From contig NC_015976.1 of NCBI RefSeq assembly GCF_000283515.1, positions 3,070,501 through 3,134,500 of the forward strand: a stretch of 64,000 nt of DNA, given 5' to 3'. Under the pieces are notes generated by a model, which saw only the letters and a list, made by a program, of their open reading frames with translations, ran no database searches and was not told the origin of the DNA. Position 1 is the first letter of the stretch. Each line of letters starts with the position of its first letter. The DNA is from Sphingobium sp. SYK-6. Lineage in GTDB: Bacteria > Pseudomonadota > Alphaproteobacteria > Sphingomonadales > Sphingomonadaceae. Made by a program: the position numbers and the translations under genes. Below, piece by piece: positions 25,647 to 35,064 of this stretch.

Positions 25647-28094
25647 CTAGAACTTGCCCCCGACGCGCACGCCCCAAGTGCGCGGCTGCTCCGCCGAGGC
25701 CGAGATGAGCCCCGCCGAATTGGTCGTGCCGCCCACCAGCCGCTGGTTGTCCTCGATGTTGAAGACATAGAGGCTGGCGAACCAGCGATCATCCGCGCTC
25801 GACAGCGTGATCGAGGCATTGCTGACGAACGCCGCCTCGGAGCGGAGATAGGGCAGATAGTCCGCCGAGGAGTAGCTCTCGCTGCGGTAGCGCGTCCCGC
25901 CCTGCAGCGTCAGCTTGTAGGCGCCGAGCGGGATCGTCTGCTGCGCATCGAGATTGAACGACCATTCCGGCGAATTGAAGGCCTGCTTGCCCGAGCAATC
26001 GACGCGGAACACGTTGAGCGTCGCGCCGCCCGGCGTCGTCTGGGTGGTGGGCGCGAAGGCGCAGGTCGTGTTCGGCGGCAGGCCCTGGTTCGGCGCGAAA
26101 TAGACGAAGCTGTCATATTCGGTGTCGAGATACTGCACGCTGGCCGACAGCAGGGTGTTGCGCGTGGCGAGGAACTCGACATCGAGATCGATGCCCTGGA
26201 TCGTGCTGTCGCCGATATTGCGGGTCAGGAAGACAGTCGAGGGCGGGTTGCCCAGATCATAGCCGAACTGGCTGTATTGCTGGTTCTTGTACTTCCAGAT
26301 GAACCCCTCGACATTGACCTGCAGCCGGTTGCCGAAGAAGCGGTTCTTGCTGCCGATCGTATAGGCCTTGATGGTCTCCGGCTCGTAGCTTTCCACGCCG
26401 CGCGCGAAGGAGAAGCCGCCGGCATGATAGCCGGTCTCGAAGCTCGCATAGACCATGCTGCGCGGGGTGAAATCATATTGCGCCGCAAGCCGATAAGTGA
26501 ATTTCTCGTTGGTCAGCCCGGCATTGATCGCGATGGGCGAGCGCAGCACGAACGGCGCCGTCTGCGATCCGCCAGCGACCGGCGGCAGCGCGTAGAGCGG
26601 CACGGGCGTCACGGGAATGCCGCGCGAGATATAGAATTCCTCCAGTTCCGCCGCGCTGCCGGCGAGCGGCGTGAACGGCAGCGTCGGGCAGAAATCCTGC
26701 GGCGGAGCGGGATTGCCGCAGAACACGATATAGACCTGCGACAGGCCATCGAACCGCTTCTTGTCCGAGGTGTAGCGCCCGGCGGCCGTCAGGCTGAGCT
26801 TTTCCACCGGCCGCACGGTGAGCTTGCCGAAGCCGGCCCAGCTCTCGGTCGCGGTCGTGAAGCTCTGATAGGGCGTCAGGGTCGACTGGTTGTAATAAGC
26901 GAACGGGACGTCGATATTCTCGTCGAAATACATGCCGCCGACGAGATAGTCGATCGCCGGCCCGACATTGCCGGCCCAGCGCGCCTCGACGCTGGTCTGC
27001 TTGTCCGTCTCCTTCACGCCGCCGCCACGAAACACCCCGTTGAAGGTATAATCGAGCTTGCCCTCGCGATAGGCCGGCTGGACCGTGAGCGTGCCCGCCG
27101 CCGTCTCGTAATTGAGCTCGGCCGTGATGCCCCAATAATTATTGTCATTATAGGGGCGCCCGTCGACGACGGCGCCCGTGCGGCCGACCTGTCCGACGAA
27201 GCGGCTGCCCAGCAAGGCATTGGAGCGCGGATCGAGCAGGCCCTGCGTGCGGTCGAAACCGGTCGGCACATAGCTGTAGCCCGCGAAGCCGGTCGGGCCG
27301 AAGGTGGGATTGACTGCCCCGAGATAGAAGCCCGAGGCCCCGCTCCCGCCCTGATGCGCATAGTCGACCCCCAGGCGCAGCGTCAGCGCGGGCGTCGCCT
27401 CGACAAGCAGTTGCCCGCGAAACGCATATTCGCGCTGCTTGCCGGTCCCGTCGCTCAGAAAGCCGTCGCGGTTCGACATCATGCCCGCGACACGGACCGC
27501 CGCATTGTCGCCAACCGGCAGGTTGAGCGCGGCCTGGCCGGTCAGCCAGTCATAATTGCCGTAGCCGAGCATCACCTGGCCCGAGGTCTCGCCGAGCTTC
27601 GGCCGCGCCGGGATCACATTGATGGCGCCGCCGGTGGCATTGCGGCCATAAAGCGTGCCCTGCGGCCCCTTGAGCACTTCGACGCGCTGGAGATCGTAGA
27701 ACATCCCCGATGTCGACGAGGGCCGGCCGATATAGACGCCGTCATAATTGAAGGCGATGGCGGGATCCGAATAAGCGTTGACCGTCGCATTGCCGACGCC
27801 GCGCACGAAGAAGACCGTGGTCGGCCCGCCGCCGCCGCTGGACGCGAGCGCCGGCGAGGTGCGCGACAGATCCTCCGCACGCACGACATTCTGGCGCAAC
27901 AGCTCGGCGGGATTGACGACATCAAGCGCGAGCGGCGCGCGCTGGCTGCTCTCCTGCACGCGCTGCGCGGTGACGATGATTTCCTCGAGTCCCTGGCCTT
28001 CCTCGGCGGGTGGCGCGGCATCGGATTGCGCCGTTGCAGGCACAGCACACAAGAAGACCCCCGCCGCAGCGGAGGACAGCAGCATCCCCTTCAT
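25647..28094 (-). CDS. TonB-dependent receptor
   Basis: An 815-residue outer-membrane receptor. It has a signal peptide (SAAAGVFLCAVPATAQ), a TonB-box-like EEIIVTAQRVQ, and a plug domain with VFFVRGVGNATVNAY, VEVLKGPQGTLYGRNATGGA and INVIPARP. The C-terminus ends in RTWGVRVGGKF with terminal Phe. The ATG at 28094 follows GGGAGAG. It sits between the catabolic operon and the NmrA gene and is preceded by two palindromes of the cluster motif, so it probably imports the pathway substrate. Confidence 0.93.
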   Translation of the reverse strand: MKGMLLSSAAAGVFLCAVPATAQSDAAPPAEEGQGLEEIIVTAQRVQESSQRAPLALDVVNPAELLRQNVVRAEDLSRTSPALASSGGGGPTTVFFVRGVGNATVNAYSDPAIAFNYDGVYIGRPSSTSGMFYDLQRVEVLKGPQGTLYGRNATGGAINVIPARPKLGETSGQVMLGYGNYDWLTGQAALNLPVGDNAAVRVAGMMSNRDGFLSDGTGKQREYAFRGQLLVEATPALTLRLGVDYAHQGGSGASGFYLGAVNPTFGPTGFAGYSYVPTGFDRTQGLLDPRSNALLGSRFVGQVGRTGAVVDGRPYNDNNYWGITAELNYETAAGTLTVQPAYREGKLDYTFNGVFRGGGVKETDKQTSVEARWAGNVGPAIDYLVGGMYFDENIDVPFAYYNQSTLTPYQSFTTATESWAGFGKLTVRPVEKLSLTAAGRYTSDKKRFDGLSQVYIVFCGNPAPPQDFCPTLPFTPLAGSAAELEEFYISRGIPVTPVPLYALPPVAGGSQTAPFVLRSPIAINAGLTNEKFTYRLAAQYDFTPRSMVYASFETGYHAGGFSFARGVESYEPETIKAYTIGSKNRFFGNRLQVNVEGFIWKYKNQQYSQFGYDLGNPPSTVFLTRNIGDSTIQGIDLDVEFLATRNTLLSASVQYLDTEYDSFVYFAPNQGLPPNTTCAFAPTTQTTPGGATLNVFRVDCSGKQAFNSPEWSFNLDAQQTIPLGAYKLTLQGGTRYRSESYSSADYLPYLRSEAAFVSNASITLSSADDRWFASLYVFNIEDNQRLVGGTTNSAGLISASAEQPRTWGVRVGGKF

Positions 28095-28130
28095 CACACT
28101 CTCCCGTCCTGATTCTGTTTTCCGAATCAA

Positions 28131-28147
28131 TTCCTATTTCCAAGAAT
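28131..28147. promoter_or_regulatory. 17-bp palindrome, putative TetR operator (site 3)
   Basis: TTCCTATTTCCAAGAAT, 37 bases upstream of the TonB receptor start; it differs from site 1 at two positions. A further AAGGAATT follows at once, extending the symmetry. Confidence 0.7.
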
Positions 28148-28176
28148 AAGGAATTGCTTGCGCGTCGCAATGTTTT

Positions 28177-28193
28177 TTCCTGTTTGCGGGAAT
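28177..28193. promoter_or_regulatory. 17-bp palindrome, putative TetR operator (site 4)
   Basis: TTCCTGTTTGCGGGAAT, in the same divergent gap as site 3, closer to the NmrA-type gene (106 bases upstream of it). Confidence 0.7.
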
Positions 28194-28298
28194 ATCGCCG
28201 ATATGGGACGCTTGGCGCTGTGAGGGGCTCGGGAAATATGGGCGGATAACCCGCCGGCCGGTCCCCGTTCCGGCAATGAAGGCGCAAGGGAGAGAGAC

Positions 28299-29174
28299 AT
28301 GGCGGCAGGACAGGCGGTGATTGGCGTTTCCGGGGCGACGGGGCAGCTCGGGGAAATCATCGTGCGGACGCTTCGCGCGCAGTATCCGGACATCCCCGTC
28401 GTCGCGCTGGTCCGCGATCTCGCCAAAGGCGCCCCGCTCGCCGCGCTCGGCGCCGAGCTGCGCCATTTCGATTATGATGAGCCCGGGACGCTGGCCCCGG
28501 CCCTCGCGGGAATCGACAAGCTGCTGCTCATCTCGGGCAATGCCGTGGGCGAACGGGAGCGGCAGCATCGTGCGGTCATCGAGGCGGCCAAAGAGGCGGG
28601 CGTGGGCCTCATCGCCTATACCAGCGTCCTGCGCGCGTCCGAGACGTCCCTCCCGATCGCGGCCGAACACAAGGCGACCGAAGCGATCCTGAAGGAGGTG
28701 GGCGTGCCGCATGTGCTGCTGCGGCACGGCTGGTATTGCGAGAATTACCTGTTCCGGATCCAGGCGGCCGTGGACCATGGAACGCTCCCCACCTGTGCCG
28801 GCGACGGCCTGATCTCCGCTGCCCCGCGCGCGGATTTCGCACAAGCAGCGGTGGCGATCCTCACGTCCCGCGAGGATCAGGCCGGCAAGGTCTACGAGCT
28901 GGCCGGCAGCACCAGCTTCACCTTCGCCGATCTCGCCGCAGAGGCGACGCGCCTGAGCGGCCGTCCAGTCACCTGCGTGCAATTGTCAAAACCCGCGTTC
29001 GAAGCCGCGCTGGTGGAGATCGGCACGCCGCCCTTCGTCGCCGCGCTGATCGCGAAATCGGACATGGGCGCCTGCGACGGTGGCCTGTTCGACGAAAGCC
29101 GGACGCTGGAAAAGCTGATCGGCCGCCCCACCACGCCGATGAGCGAAGTCATGGCGCGCGCCCTGCGGCCATGA
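28299..29174 (+). CDS. NmrA-type NAD(P)H:quinone oxidoreductase (QorB-like)
   Basis: A 291-residue atypical short-chain dehydrogenase. The N-terminal dinucleotide motif is IGVSGATGQLGEIIV, followed by LLLISGNAVGERERQH and YTSVLRASETSLPIAAEHKATE, as in QorB-type quinone reductases. HGWYCENY and AAPRADFAQAA are also typical. It would reduce quinones formed by the oxygenases. GGGAGAGAGAC precedes the ATG. It is divergent from the TonB receptor and shares its palindrome-bearing promoter region. A 59-base stretch near its 3' end (28960-29018) recurs at 42208-42266. Confidence 0.88.
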   Translation: MAAGQAVIGVSGATGQLGEIIVRTLRAQYPDIPVVALVRDLAKGAPLAALGAELRHFDYDEPGTLAPALAGIDKLLLISGNAVGERERQHRAVIEAAKEAGVGLIAYTSVLRASETSLPIAAEHKATEAILKEVGVPHVLLRHGWYCENYLFRIQAAVDHGTLPTCAGDGLISAAPRADFAQAAVAILTSREDQAGKVYELAGSTSFTFADLAAEATRLSGRPVTCVQLSKPAFEAALVEIGTPPFVAALIAKSDMGACDGGLFDESRTLEKLIGRPTTPMSEVMARALRP

Positions 29175-29193
29175 CCCGGGATCGCGAGACGGA

Positions 29194-29736
<543 letters not shown>

Positions 29737-29874
29737 TCACTCTCTCCCGGATCATATGTTCAGGCCGTGCCTCGCTTGCTTCACCAGTTGAGGACAAGCA
29801 CGGCTCGGGCCGACGCTGGCAGAAACGGAAAGGCGCACGAAACCCACATAAGCATTGCACGCTGTTCCGGACAA

Positions 29875-29890
29875 AAATAGTGCCCACAAT
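29875..29890 (-). promoter_or_regulatory. Cluster motif copy 1 (putative GntR operator)
   Basis: Plus strand AAATAGTGCCCACAAT, an imperfect palindrome (ATAGTG-CC-CACAAT). It lies 139 bases before the DUF3237 gene and 88 bases before the divergent tandem-GntR gene. Confidence 0.7.
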
Positions 29891-29977
29891 GCCGGCAGAA
29901 AATATACCTGCGGCCCATGATCTTTCCTGTTGCATCGCGCGATCCTTAGGGCTCCATAGTGCAATGGAGAGGTCCGC

Positions 29978-31390
29978 ATGAGCGTCGCTGAACGCATCTA
30001 CACTGCCTCGACCCGGGAAGATGAGAGCCCGTCTCGGCTGGCCGAACAACTCGCCCGACAGATCGAGGATGACATCGCCTGGCAGCGGCTGACGGCCGGC
30101 GAGGCGCTGGGATCCCTGCGGGACCTTTCGGATCGCTATTCGGTGGGCCGCGCGGTGATCCGGGAAGCTGTCGGGCTGCTGGAGCGCCGAGGCCTTGGCA
30201 GCCTGCGCCCGGGCCCGTGCGGGGGCTTCATCGTCAAGACGCCGCTGGCGCAATCGATCGGCGAGGAGATCGCGGACTATTTCCGCACGGCCGACATCAC
30301 GCTTGCCCATCTTCTCGACGCGCGGGAAGCGGTGGACCACATGATCGCGAGGCTGGCAGCGCTGGCGCGGCCGCCCTTGCCCAGGCTCGTGCGCCTGGAG
30401 GCGGCAGTTCGCACGCCCGGTCTCGGCGGCCATCTGGCGCTCCGCAACGAGCTTGCGCGACTGACGGGCGAGCCCGTGGTGATGCTGCTCATCAAATGCC
30501 TCAACAGTCTCACGCTCGACTTCGCCATGGACGGGGCGGCGCCCGGCGACCAGCCGCGAATCGCGATCGCGACGATGCGCGAGGCTCTTGCGAACGGCGA
30601 TACCGAGATGGCCGTCCAGGAAGCCGACCGGTTGCATGACGAGCTGACGCGCCACCTGCATCCGCAGAAGGCATCACAGGATATCCGCCCCATCGAGAGT
30701 GCCCGTCTTGCGGACGAACGCACCCTCGCCGTCTCGGTCGCGCGCAAGCTCGCGGTGGAGATCGCGCGCAGCGGTACGACCGGCCAGCGGCTGGGCTCGG
30801 AATGGGACCTGTGCGAGCGCTTCAGCGTCAGCCGCCTCACGCTGCGGCAGGCCATCCGCATATTGCAGGACAGCGGCCTCGTCGAATGCCGCCGGGGCCG
30901 CGGCAATGGCCTCGTCGTGCGCAACCGTCGCGGCACCGGGACGATCCGGCTCATGCTGGCCTATCTCATCGGCCAGCAGATGGACGTGAGAGCCGCCGGC
31001 ACGATCCTGTTCCAGCTCAACTGCTTCATGCCCGCGCTGGCTGTGAGCCGCGCGGACAGCGAACAGCGTCGCGCGCTGGAACGGCTGATCTCCAGGCTGG
31101 AGGAAAGCGACACGCTCGAGCGTTATGACCTGCTCAGCCTCGTGCAGTGCGTGTCCCAGCTGGCGCAGAGCCCGATCATCGATCTCTTCTCGCGCTGTCT
31201 CGCGGCTTATGAAGCGCGTTTCCATCCCTCCCTCGCCGAGCGCCTTCCTGTCGGCCTCCAGGCAAGCTATTTCCGCCTCGTCCGGCAGTTGCTGAACGGG
31301 ACGTCCGCCGATGGCCGCACGGAACTGGAATGGGCCAAGGCACGATCGGCGCACGTCATGCTGGAAATGAGTCGCAGCCGTCCGATCTGA
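29978..31390 (+). CDS. GntR-family regulator with two winged-helix domains
   Basis: A 470-residue protein, about twice the usual FadR-type length. Residues 18-88 form one GntR winged helix (LSDRYSVGRAVIREAVGLLE with a wing RPGPCGGFIVKT). Residues ~245-318 form a second (LCERFSVSRLTLRQAIRILQ, wing GRGNGLVVRN). Each is followed by a helical region of 130-150 residues, the first resembling an FCD-like effector domain but without its usual metal His residues. This is an internal duplication in one chain, so a monomer could act as a pseudo-dimer on asymmetric DNA. The start is ATG after GGAGAGGTCCGC. It is the likely regulator of the 29-42 kb cluster. Confidence 0.85.
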   Translation: MSVAERIYTASTREDESPSRLAEQLARQIEDDIAWQRLTAGEALGSLRDLSDRYSVGRAVIREAVGLLERRGLGSLRPGPCGGFIVKTPLAQSIGEEIADYFRTADITLAHLLDAREAVDHMIARLAALARPPLPRLVRLEAAVRTPGLGGHLALRNELARLTGEPVVMLLIKCLNSLTLDFAMDGAAPGDQPRIAIATMREALANGDTEMAVQEADRLHDELTRHLHPQKASQDIRPIESARLADERTLAVSVARKLAVEIARSGTTGQRLGSEWDLCERFSVSRLTLRQAIRILQDSGLVECRRGRGNGLVVRNRRGTGTIRLMLAYLIGQQMDVRAAGTILFQLNCFMPALAVSRADSEQRRALERLISRLEESDTLERYDLLSLVQCVSQLAQSPIIDLFSRCLAAYEARFHPSLAERLPVGLQASYFRLVRQLLNGTSADGRTELEWAKARSAHVMLEMSRSRPI

Positions 31391-31410
31391 CGGGCAGGTG
31401 CAGCGAGCGC

Positions 31411-32805
31411 TCAGCCCCCGGCGCCGGGGCGCAGCTCGGGCACGTAGAGATCCTTCCTCAGCGAGCGTGCCGCCAGCACATAATGAAGCGCGGCCCAGAA
31501 GAAGACCGCGAGCATGGCGATGAGTGCGTAGCGCAGGCCCTGCATGGATGCGGCCTGGCAGAGCTGGTCGAGCCCGGGCGCGGCGCCCTGCGCGGCCCGG
31601 CCGCCGGGACAGCGTGCGAGAAAATTCCCCTGCGCGAAGGCCCGGACGGCGAAGAAGTCGCTGGCGATGCCCAGCACCGTCGGGCCGAGGCCGGCGCCCA
31701 GCAGTCCGCCCACCAGCGCCGTCAGTGCGGAACTAGTAGCCCGCATGCGCGGACCGACCAGATTCTGCATGGTCGCCATCGTGGGGGCAAAATATGTGAT
31801 GAGGACGAAATTGGCGAGCCAGACGAAGGCGAGCGAGACCCCGAGCCGCGTGCTGGCGAATGCGCCGAAGTACAAGGGCGCGCACAGGACGAGCGCCGCT
31901 GCCGGCCCCCAGAGCGCCCATCGCTTGTCCCGACGCGACAGCCAGTCGAAGCCGAAGCCGCCAGCCAGCATCCCCAGGCCGTTGGACGTGAAAGCGACCA
32001 TGCCGAAGATCGCGCCCAGCGTCGCGAGGGAGATGTCGAAACCGCGTAGGTAGAAGGGCAGGACGAAGTTGGCGACGGCGTTGAAAGTGAAGCCTGCCAC
32101 CGTCGTGCCGGCCAGCAGGTGAAGATAGGTCGGCTTCGAGACGAGATAGCGGACCACGGCCATGAGGCTGGGTGCCGGCTCCGTGGTGACCGAACCCTCC
32201 GCCAGCCCGCGCGGCGGCTCCCGCAGCGTCATCAGGACGAGCAAGGCCACCAGAACACCCGGCACGCCCAGCGCGACGAACGCGGTGCGCCAGCCCCAGT
32301 TGCTCGCGATCCAACCGCCTGCCGCCTGCCCGACCAGAAAGCCGATGGGCGAGCCCAGCGTGACGATCGCCAGCACAGAGCCGCGCCGCGACGGCTTGAA
32401 GTGATCGGCGAGCATCGAGGATGTCGGCGGCTGCACACCGGCCTCGCCGATGCCCACGCCGATGCGGCCGAGCAGCAGCGTCGTGAAGCTGGTCGCAAAG
32501 CCGCAGAGCGCAGTCATGATCGACCAGACCGCGACGCAGGCCGCGATGAGCCGCTTGCGGTTCACGCGCTCGGCCAGCAGCCCAAGCGGCACGCCGAGCA
32601 CGGAATAGAGGATCGCGAAGCCCAGCCCCTGCAGGATGCCGAGATCCGTGTCGGTGAGATGCAGCTCCTCCTTGATGGGCTGCGCGAGCACCGCGAGGAT
32701 CGCCCGATCCGCGAAGTTGAAGATGCTGACGAGCAGCAGGACGAAGACCAGCCAGCGCTTGTAACGCCGGGACAACAGGGGATGTTCGCTGGATGCCGTC
32801 GCCAT
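31411..32805 (-). CDS. MFS transporter
   Basis: A 464-residue protein with ~12 membrane segments: FNFADRAILAVLAQPIK at the start, GLLAERVNRKRLIAACV (motif A region) and GIGEAGVQPPTSSMLAD. It is of the same sub-group as the MFS genes at 17185 and 36412. GAGGG stands ten bases before ATG 32805; the GTG at 32814 is less well placed. It follows the alpha/beta hydrolase by about 95 bases on the same strand and probably forms an operon with it. Confidence 0.9.
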   Translation of the reverse strand: MATASSEHPLLSRRYKRWLVFVLLLVSIFNFADRAILAVLAQPIKEELHLTDTDLGILQGLGFAILYSVLGVPLGLLAERVNRKRLIAACVAVWSIMTALCGFATSFTTLLLGRIGVGIGEAGVQPPTSSMLADHFKPSRRGSVLAIVTLGSPIGFLVGQAAGGWIASNWGWRTAFVALGVPGVLVALLVLMTLREPPRGLAEGSVTTEPAPSLMAVVRYLVSKPTYLHLLAGTTVAGFTFNAVANFVLPFYLRGFDISLATLGAIFGMVAFTSNGLGMLAGGFGFDWLSRRDKRWALWGPAAALVLCAPLYFGAFASTRLGVSLAFVWLANFVLITYFAPTMATMQNLVGPRMRATSSALTALVGGLLGAGLGPTVLGIASDFFAVRAFAQGNFLARCPGGRAAQGAAPGLDQLCQAASMQGLRYALIAMLAVFFWAALHYVLAARSLRKDLYVPELRPGAGG

Positions 32806-32901
32806 TTTCGTCACGCCCTCACCTGTTCCTGCCCATGCTCATCGCCGGGGCACTCAGCTCGTCGCGGCCGATGCACCCTGCCCCTTTCCCCGCCGCTGAC
32901 G

Positions 32902-33621
32902 TCAGGGAATGGCCGACTCGATCATGTCCGCGCTTTCCTTCATGGCGACATGCTGGAGGTCGTGCGTGTAGGGCATCTCTTCCACGCGCCAGCCCGGCCG
33001 CGCGCGCAGCTTTTCGGCCATGGGGCGGAACGTGTCGTTCTTGTAGCCGGTAGCGAGGACGTAGGTCTTCTGCGGAATGCGCTCGCGCGCACCGGTCAGC
33101 CGCGCCTTCTCGCTGTAGCAATAGACGGACTGCGGCGTCCGCCTCTCCTCATAAGCGGCACGCGCCGCGGCATCCATGTGGGTGTTGAAGCCGACCAGGT
33201 CCGCGCGGGGCGGCGGGACGAGATAGTCGCCTTCCTCGGTCGGCAGATGCGGCTCGCCCGGGACAAGGTCGTTCAGGCTTTCGCCGTCCTCGGGGTAGAA
33301 GGCATCCATGTACATGATCGACTGGATGACGCCTTCCGGCACGAGTTCGGTCGCCACGGACACCGGCATGCCGCCATAGGAATGGCCGACGAGCAGGATA
33401 TTCTCGAGCCGCTCATATTTGATGACGTTGGCGATGTCCCGCGCATGCATCGAGAGATTGACGGCCGGGCTGTTCAGATGCTCGCGCTCGCCAAGGCCGG
33501 TCAGCGTCGGCGTGAAGACGTGATGGCCGCGATCGATCAGGATGTCCGCCACGCCTCGCCAGCGCCAGCCGCCGACCCAGGCTCCATGGACGATGACGAT
33601 CGTTGCGCGCTTGTCTGCCAT
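32902..33621 (-). CDS. Alpha/beta hydrolase (esterase-like)
   Basis: A 239-residue protein resembling plant-type methylesterases and their bacterial relatives: IVIVHGAWVGGWRWRGVADIL, LTGLGEREHL, nucleophile elbow VGHSYGGM, and a C-terminal His in HDLQHVAM. It has no signal peptide, so it is cytoplasmic. It would cleave an ester or lactone in the imported compound. It is preceded by cluster motif copy 2 and followed by an MFS gene. Confidence 0.9.
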   Translation of the reverse strand: MADKRATIVIVHGAWVGGWRWRGVADILIDRGHHVFTPTLTGLGEREHLNSPAVNLSMHARDIANVIKYERLENILLVGHSYGGMPVSVATELVPEGVIQSIMYMDAFYPEDGESLNDLVPGEPHLPTEEGDYLVPPPRADLVGFNTHMDAAARAAYEERRTPQSVYCYSEKARLTGARERIPQKTYVLATGYKNDTFRPMAEKLRARPGWRVEEMPYTHDLQHVAMKESADMIESAIP

Positions 33622-33739
33622 TCCTAGCTTCCTCGTTCTGTTTTCTGGTCCTGCGCTCGCCCGGCGGGCGCGTGTCCTGCGTCAAATGAGCTTGCGAGCG
33701 AAAGATGCCGGATTCCGCATGCTGTCCGCGCTCGCCGTG

Positions 33740-33755
33740 AAATAGTGCCGTCAAT
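33740..33755 (-). promoter_or_regulatory. Cluster motif copy 2 (putative GntR operator)
   Basis: Plus strand AAATAGTGCCGTCAAT, 119 bases upstream of the alpha/beta hydrolase start, in the gap to the LLM gene. Confidence 0.7.
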
Positions 33756-33785
33756 TCCGGCCGGCCGTGCCGATGCCACGGCCCT

Positions 33786-34982
33786 TCATTCCGCCGCGAT
33801 TTCCTCGGCATAAGGCACCGCGGTGACCTGATGGGCCTGAAGGCGCGGAAGCACTTCGGCTCCGATCCGCCGGATCTGGTTGAGGAACATCTCCTGCGGC
33901 ATGTGCCCGCGATTGCACACGAGCAGGACATTGTTCGCCCCCGCCTCGTTGCATTCGGCGATGATGCGCTCGACGATCTCGTCGGCCGTGCCGACCGGCA
34001 TATGCTCGGCCGCCGCGCGGACCGTGTCCATCGTCCACTCGTTGAACACGGTGTCGTCCTGGGCAAGCGTGCCTTCCGCGCCGTTGCGCAGATGCTCGAA
34101 CGCGTTCGAGCTGTAATAGCCCTGCTTCTTCACGTCCTTCTGGTAGACCTGATCGTAGCGCAGCAGCGTGTTGAACAGATACATGAGATAAGGCCCATAT
34201 TCCTCGATGGCCTGTTCCTTGGAATCAGCCACATAGCATTCGACCATGATGTTGATCCGGTCGGGCGTGACTTTCCGGCCGTGCTTCGCCTGGCAGCGCG
34301 CGAAATGGCGGATGGTATCCTCGCGCATGGGCCCGGGGAACACGCCGGGCGTGATCGCCGCGTCATTTGCCGCCGCCCATTCGATCGTCTCGCGCGAGCC
34401 GGTGAGCGGCACCCAGACCGGCGGGTGCGGCTGCTGCACCGGACGCGGCCAGATCGAGACGTCCTTGTAGTTGTAATGCTTGCCCTCGAAGGAGAAGCTG
34501 TCCTGGGTCCAGGCGCGCCGCATCACTTCGAACGCTTCCTCGAACCGCTCGCGCGATTCACTCATCGGCACGTTGAAGATGCGGTATTCGCGCGGCGCCC
34601 CGCGCGCGACGCCCGCGATGATCCGGCCGTTCGACAGGCAATCCAGCATCGCGAACTCCTCGGCAAGCCGGAGCGGTTCATGGATCGGCAGCAGGTTGGC
34701 GTAGATGAGGATCTTGAGCCGCTCGGTGCGCTGCGCAATCGAGGCCGCGATGAGATTGGGCGAATTGCCCATGCCGAAGGGCGTCCCATGATGCTCGTTG
34801 ATGGCGACGCCATCAAAGCCGTGCTTCTCCAGCTCGACCCAGGCGTCGAGATGATTTTCGTAAGTTCTCACCGCGACATTGGGATCGAAATGACTCTTCC
34901 CAAGACGCGGCATCTCTCCGTTTACACGGAACTTGTCGACACTCTCGCCATAAGCAAGCCAGTCAAAGACAAATACTTGCAC
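33786..34982 (-). CDS. LLM-class flavin-dependent oxidoreductase
   Basis: A 398-residue luciferase-like TIM-barrel enzyme: NHLDAWVELEKHGFDGVAIN, EHHGTPFGMGNSPN, LPIHEPLRLAEEFAMLDCLS, GRIIAGVARGAPREY. It uses reduced flavin and O2. The start is GTG at 34982, after GGAGAATTGAT; an upstream in-frame ATG at 35099 would run into the divergent YciI gene. Known relatives do Baeyer-Villiger-type or hydroxylating oxidations. A separate flavin reductase is not visible nearby. Confidence 0.9.
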   Translation of the reverse strand: MQVFVFDWLAYGESVDKFRVNGEMPRLGKSHFDPNVAVRTYENHLDAWVELEKHGFDGVAINEHHGTPFGMGNSPNLIAASIAQRTERLKILIYANLLPIHEPLRLAEEFAMLDCLSNGRIIAGVARGAPREYRIFNVPMSESRERFEEAFEVMRRAWTQDSFSFEGKHYNYKDVSIWPRPVQQPHPPVWVPLTGSRETIEWAAANDAAITPGVFPGPMREDTIRHFARCQAKHGRKVTPDRINIMVECYVADSKEQAIEEYGPYLMYLFNTLLRYDQVYQKDVKKQGYYSSNAFEHLRNGAEGTLAQDDTVFNEWTMDTVRAAAEHMPVGTADEIVERIIAECNEAGANNVLLVCNRGHMPQEMFLNQIRRIGAEVLPRLQAHQVTAVPYAEEIAAE

Positions 34983-35036
34983 ATCAATTCTCCAAAATAC
35001 CAACTTGATTATCAGATTTACATAATGAATACTCTC

Positions 35037-35050
35037 CCGGTTCAAACCGG
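35037..35050. promoter_or_regulatory. Small palindrome before YciI gene
   Basis: CCGGTTCAAACCGG (CCGGTT/AACCGG arms) lies about 15 bases before the YciI start in the 82-base divergent gap with the LLM gene. It could be an operator for one or both; it is unlike the cluster motif. Confidence 0.4.
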
Positions 35051-35064
35051 AGAGGCAAACAGAC

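Noticed and set aside
25620..28112. 830-codon plus-strand ORF antisense to a TonB receptor
   Set aside because: Shadow frame of a well-supported receptor; no motifs.
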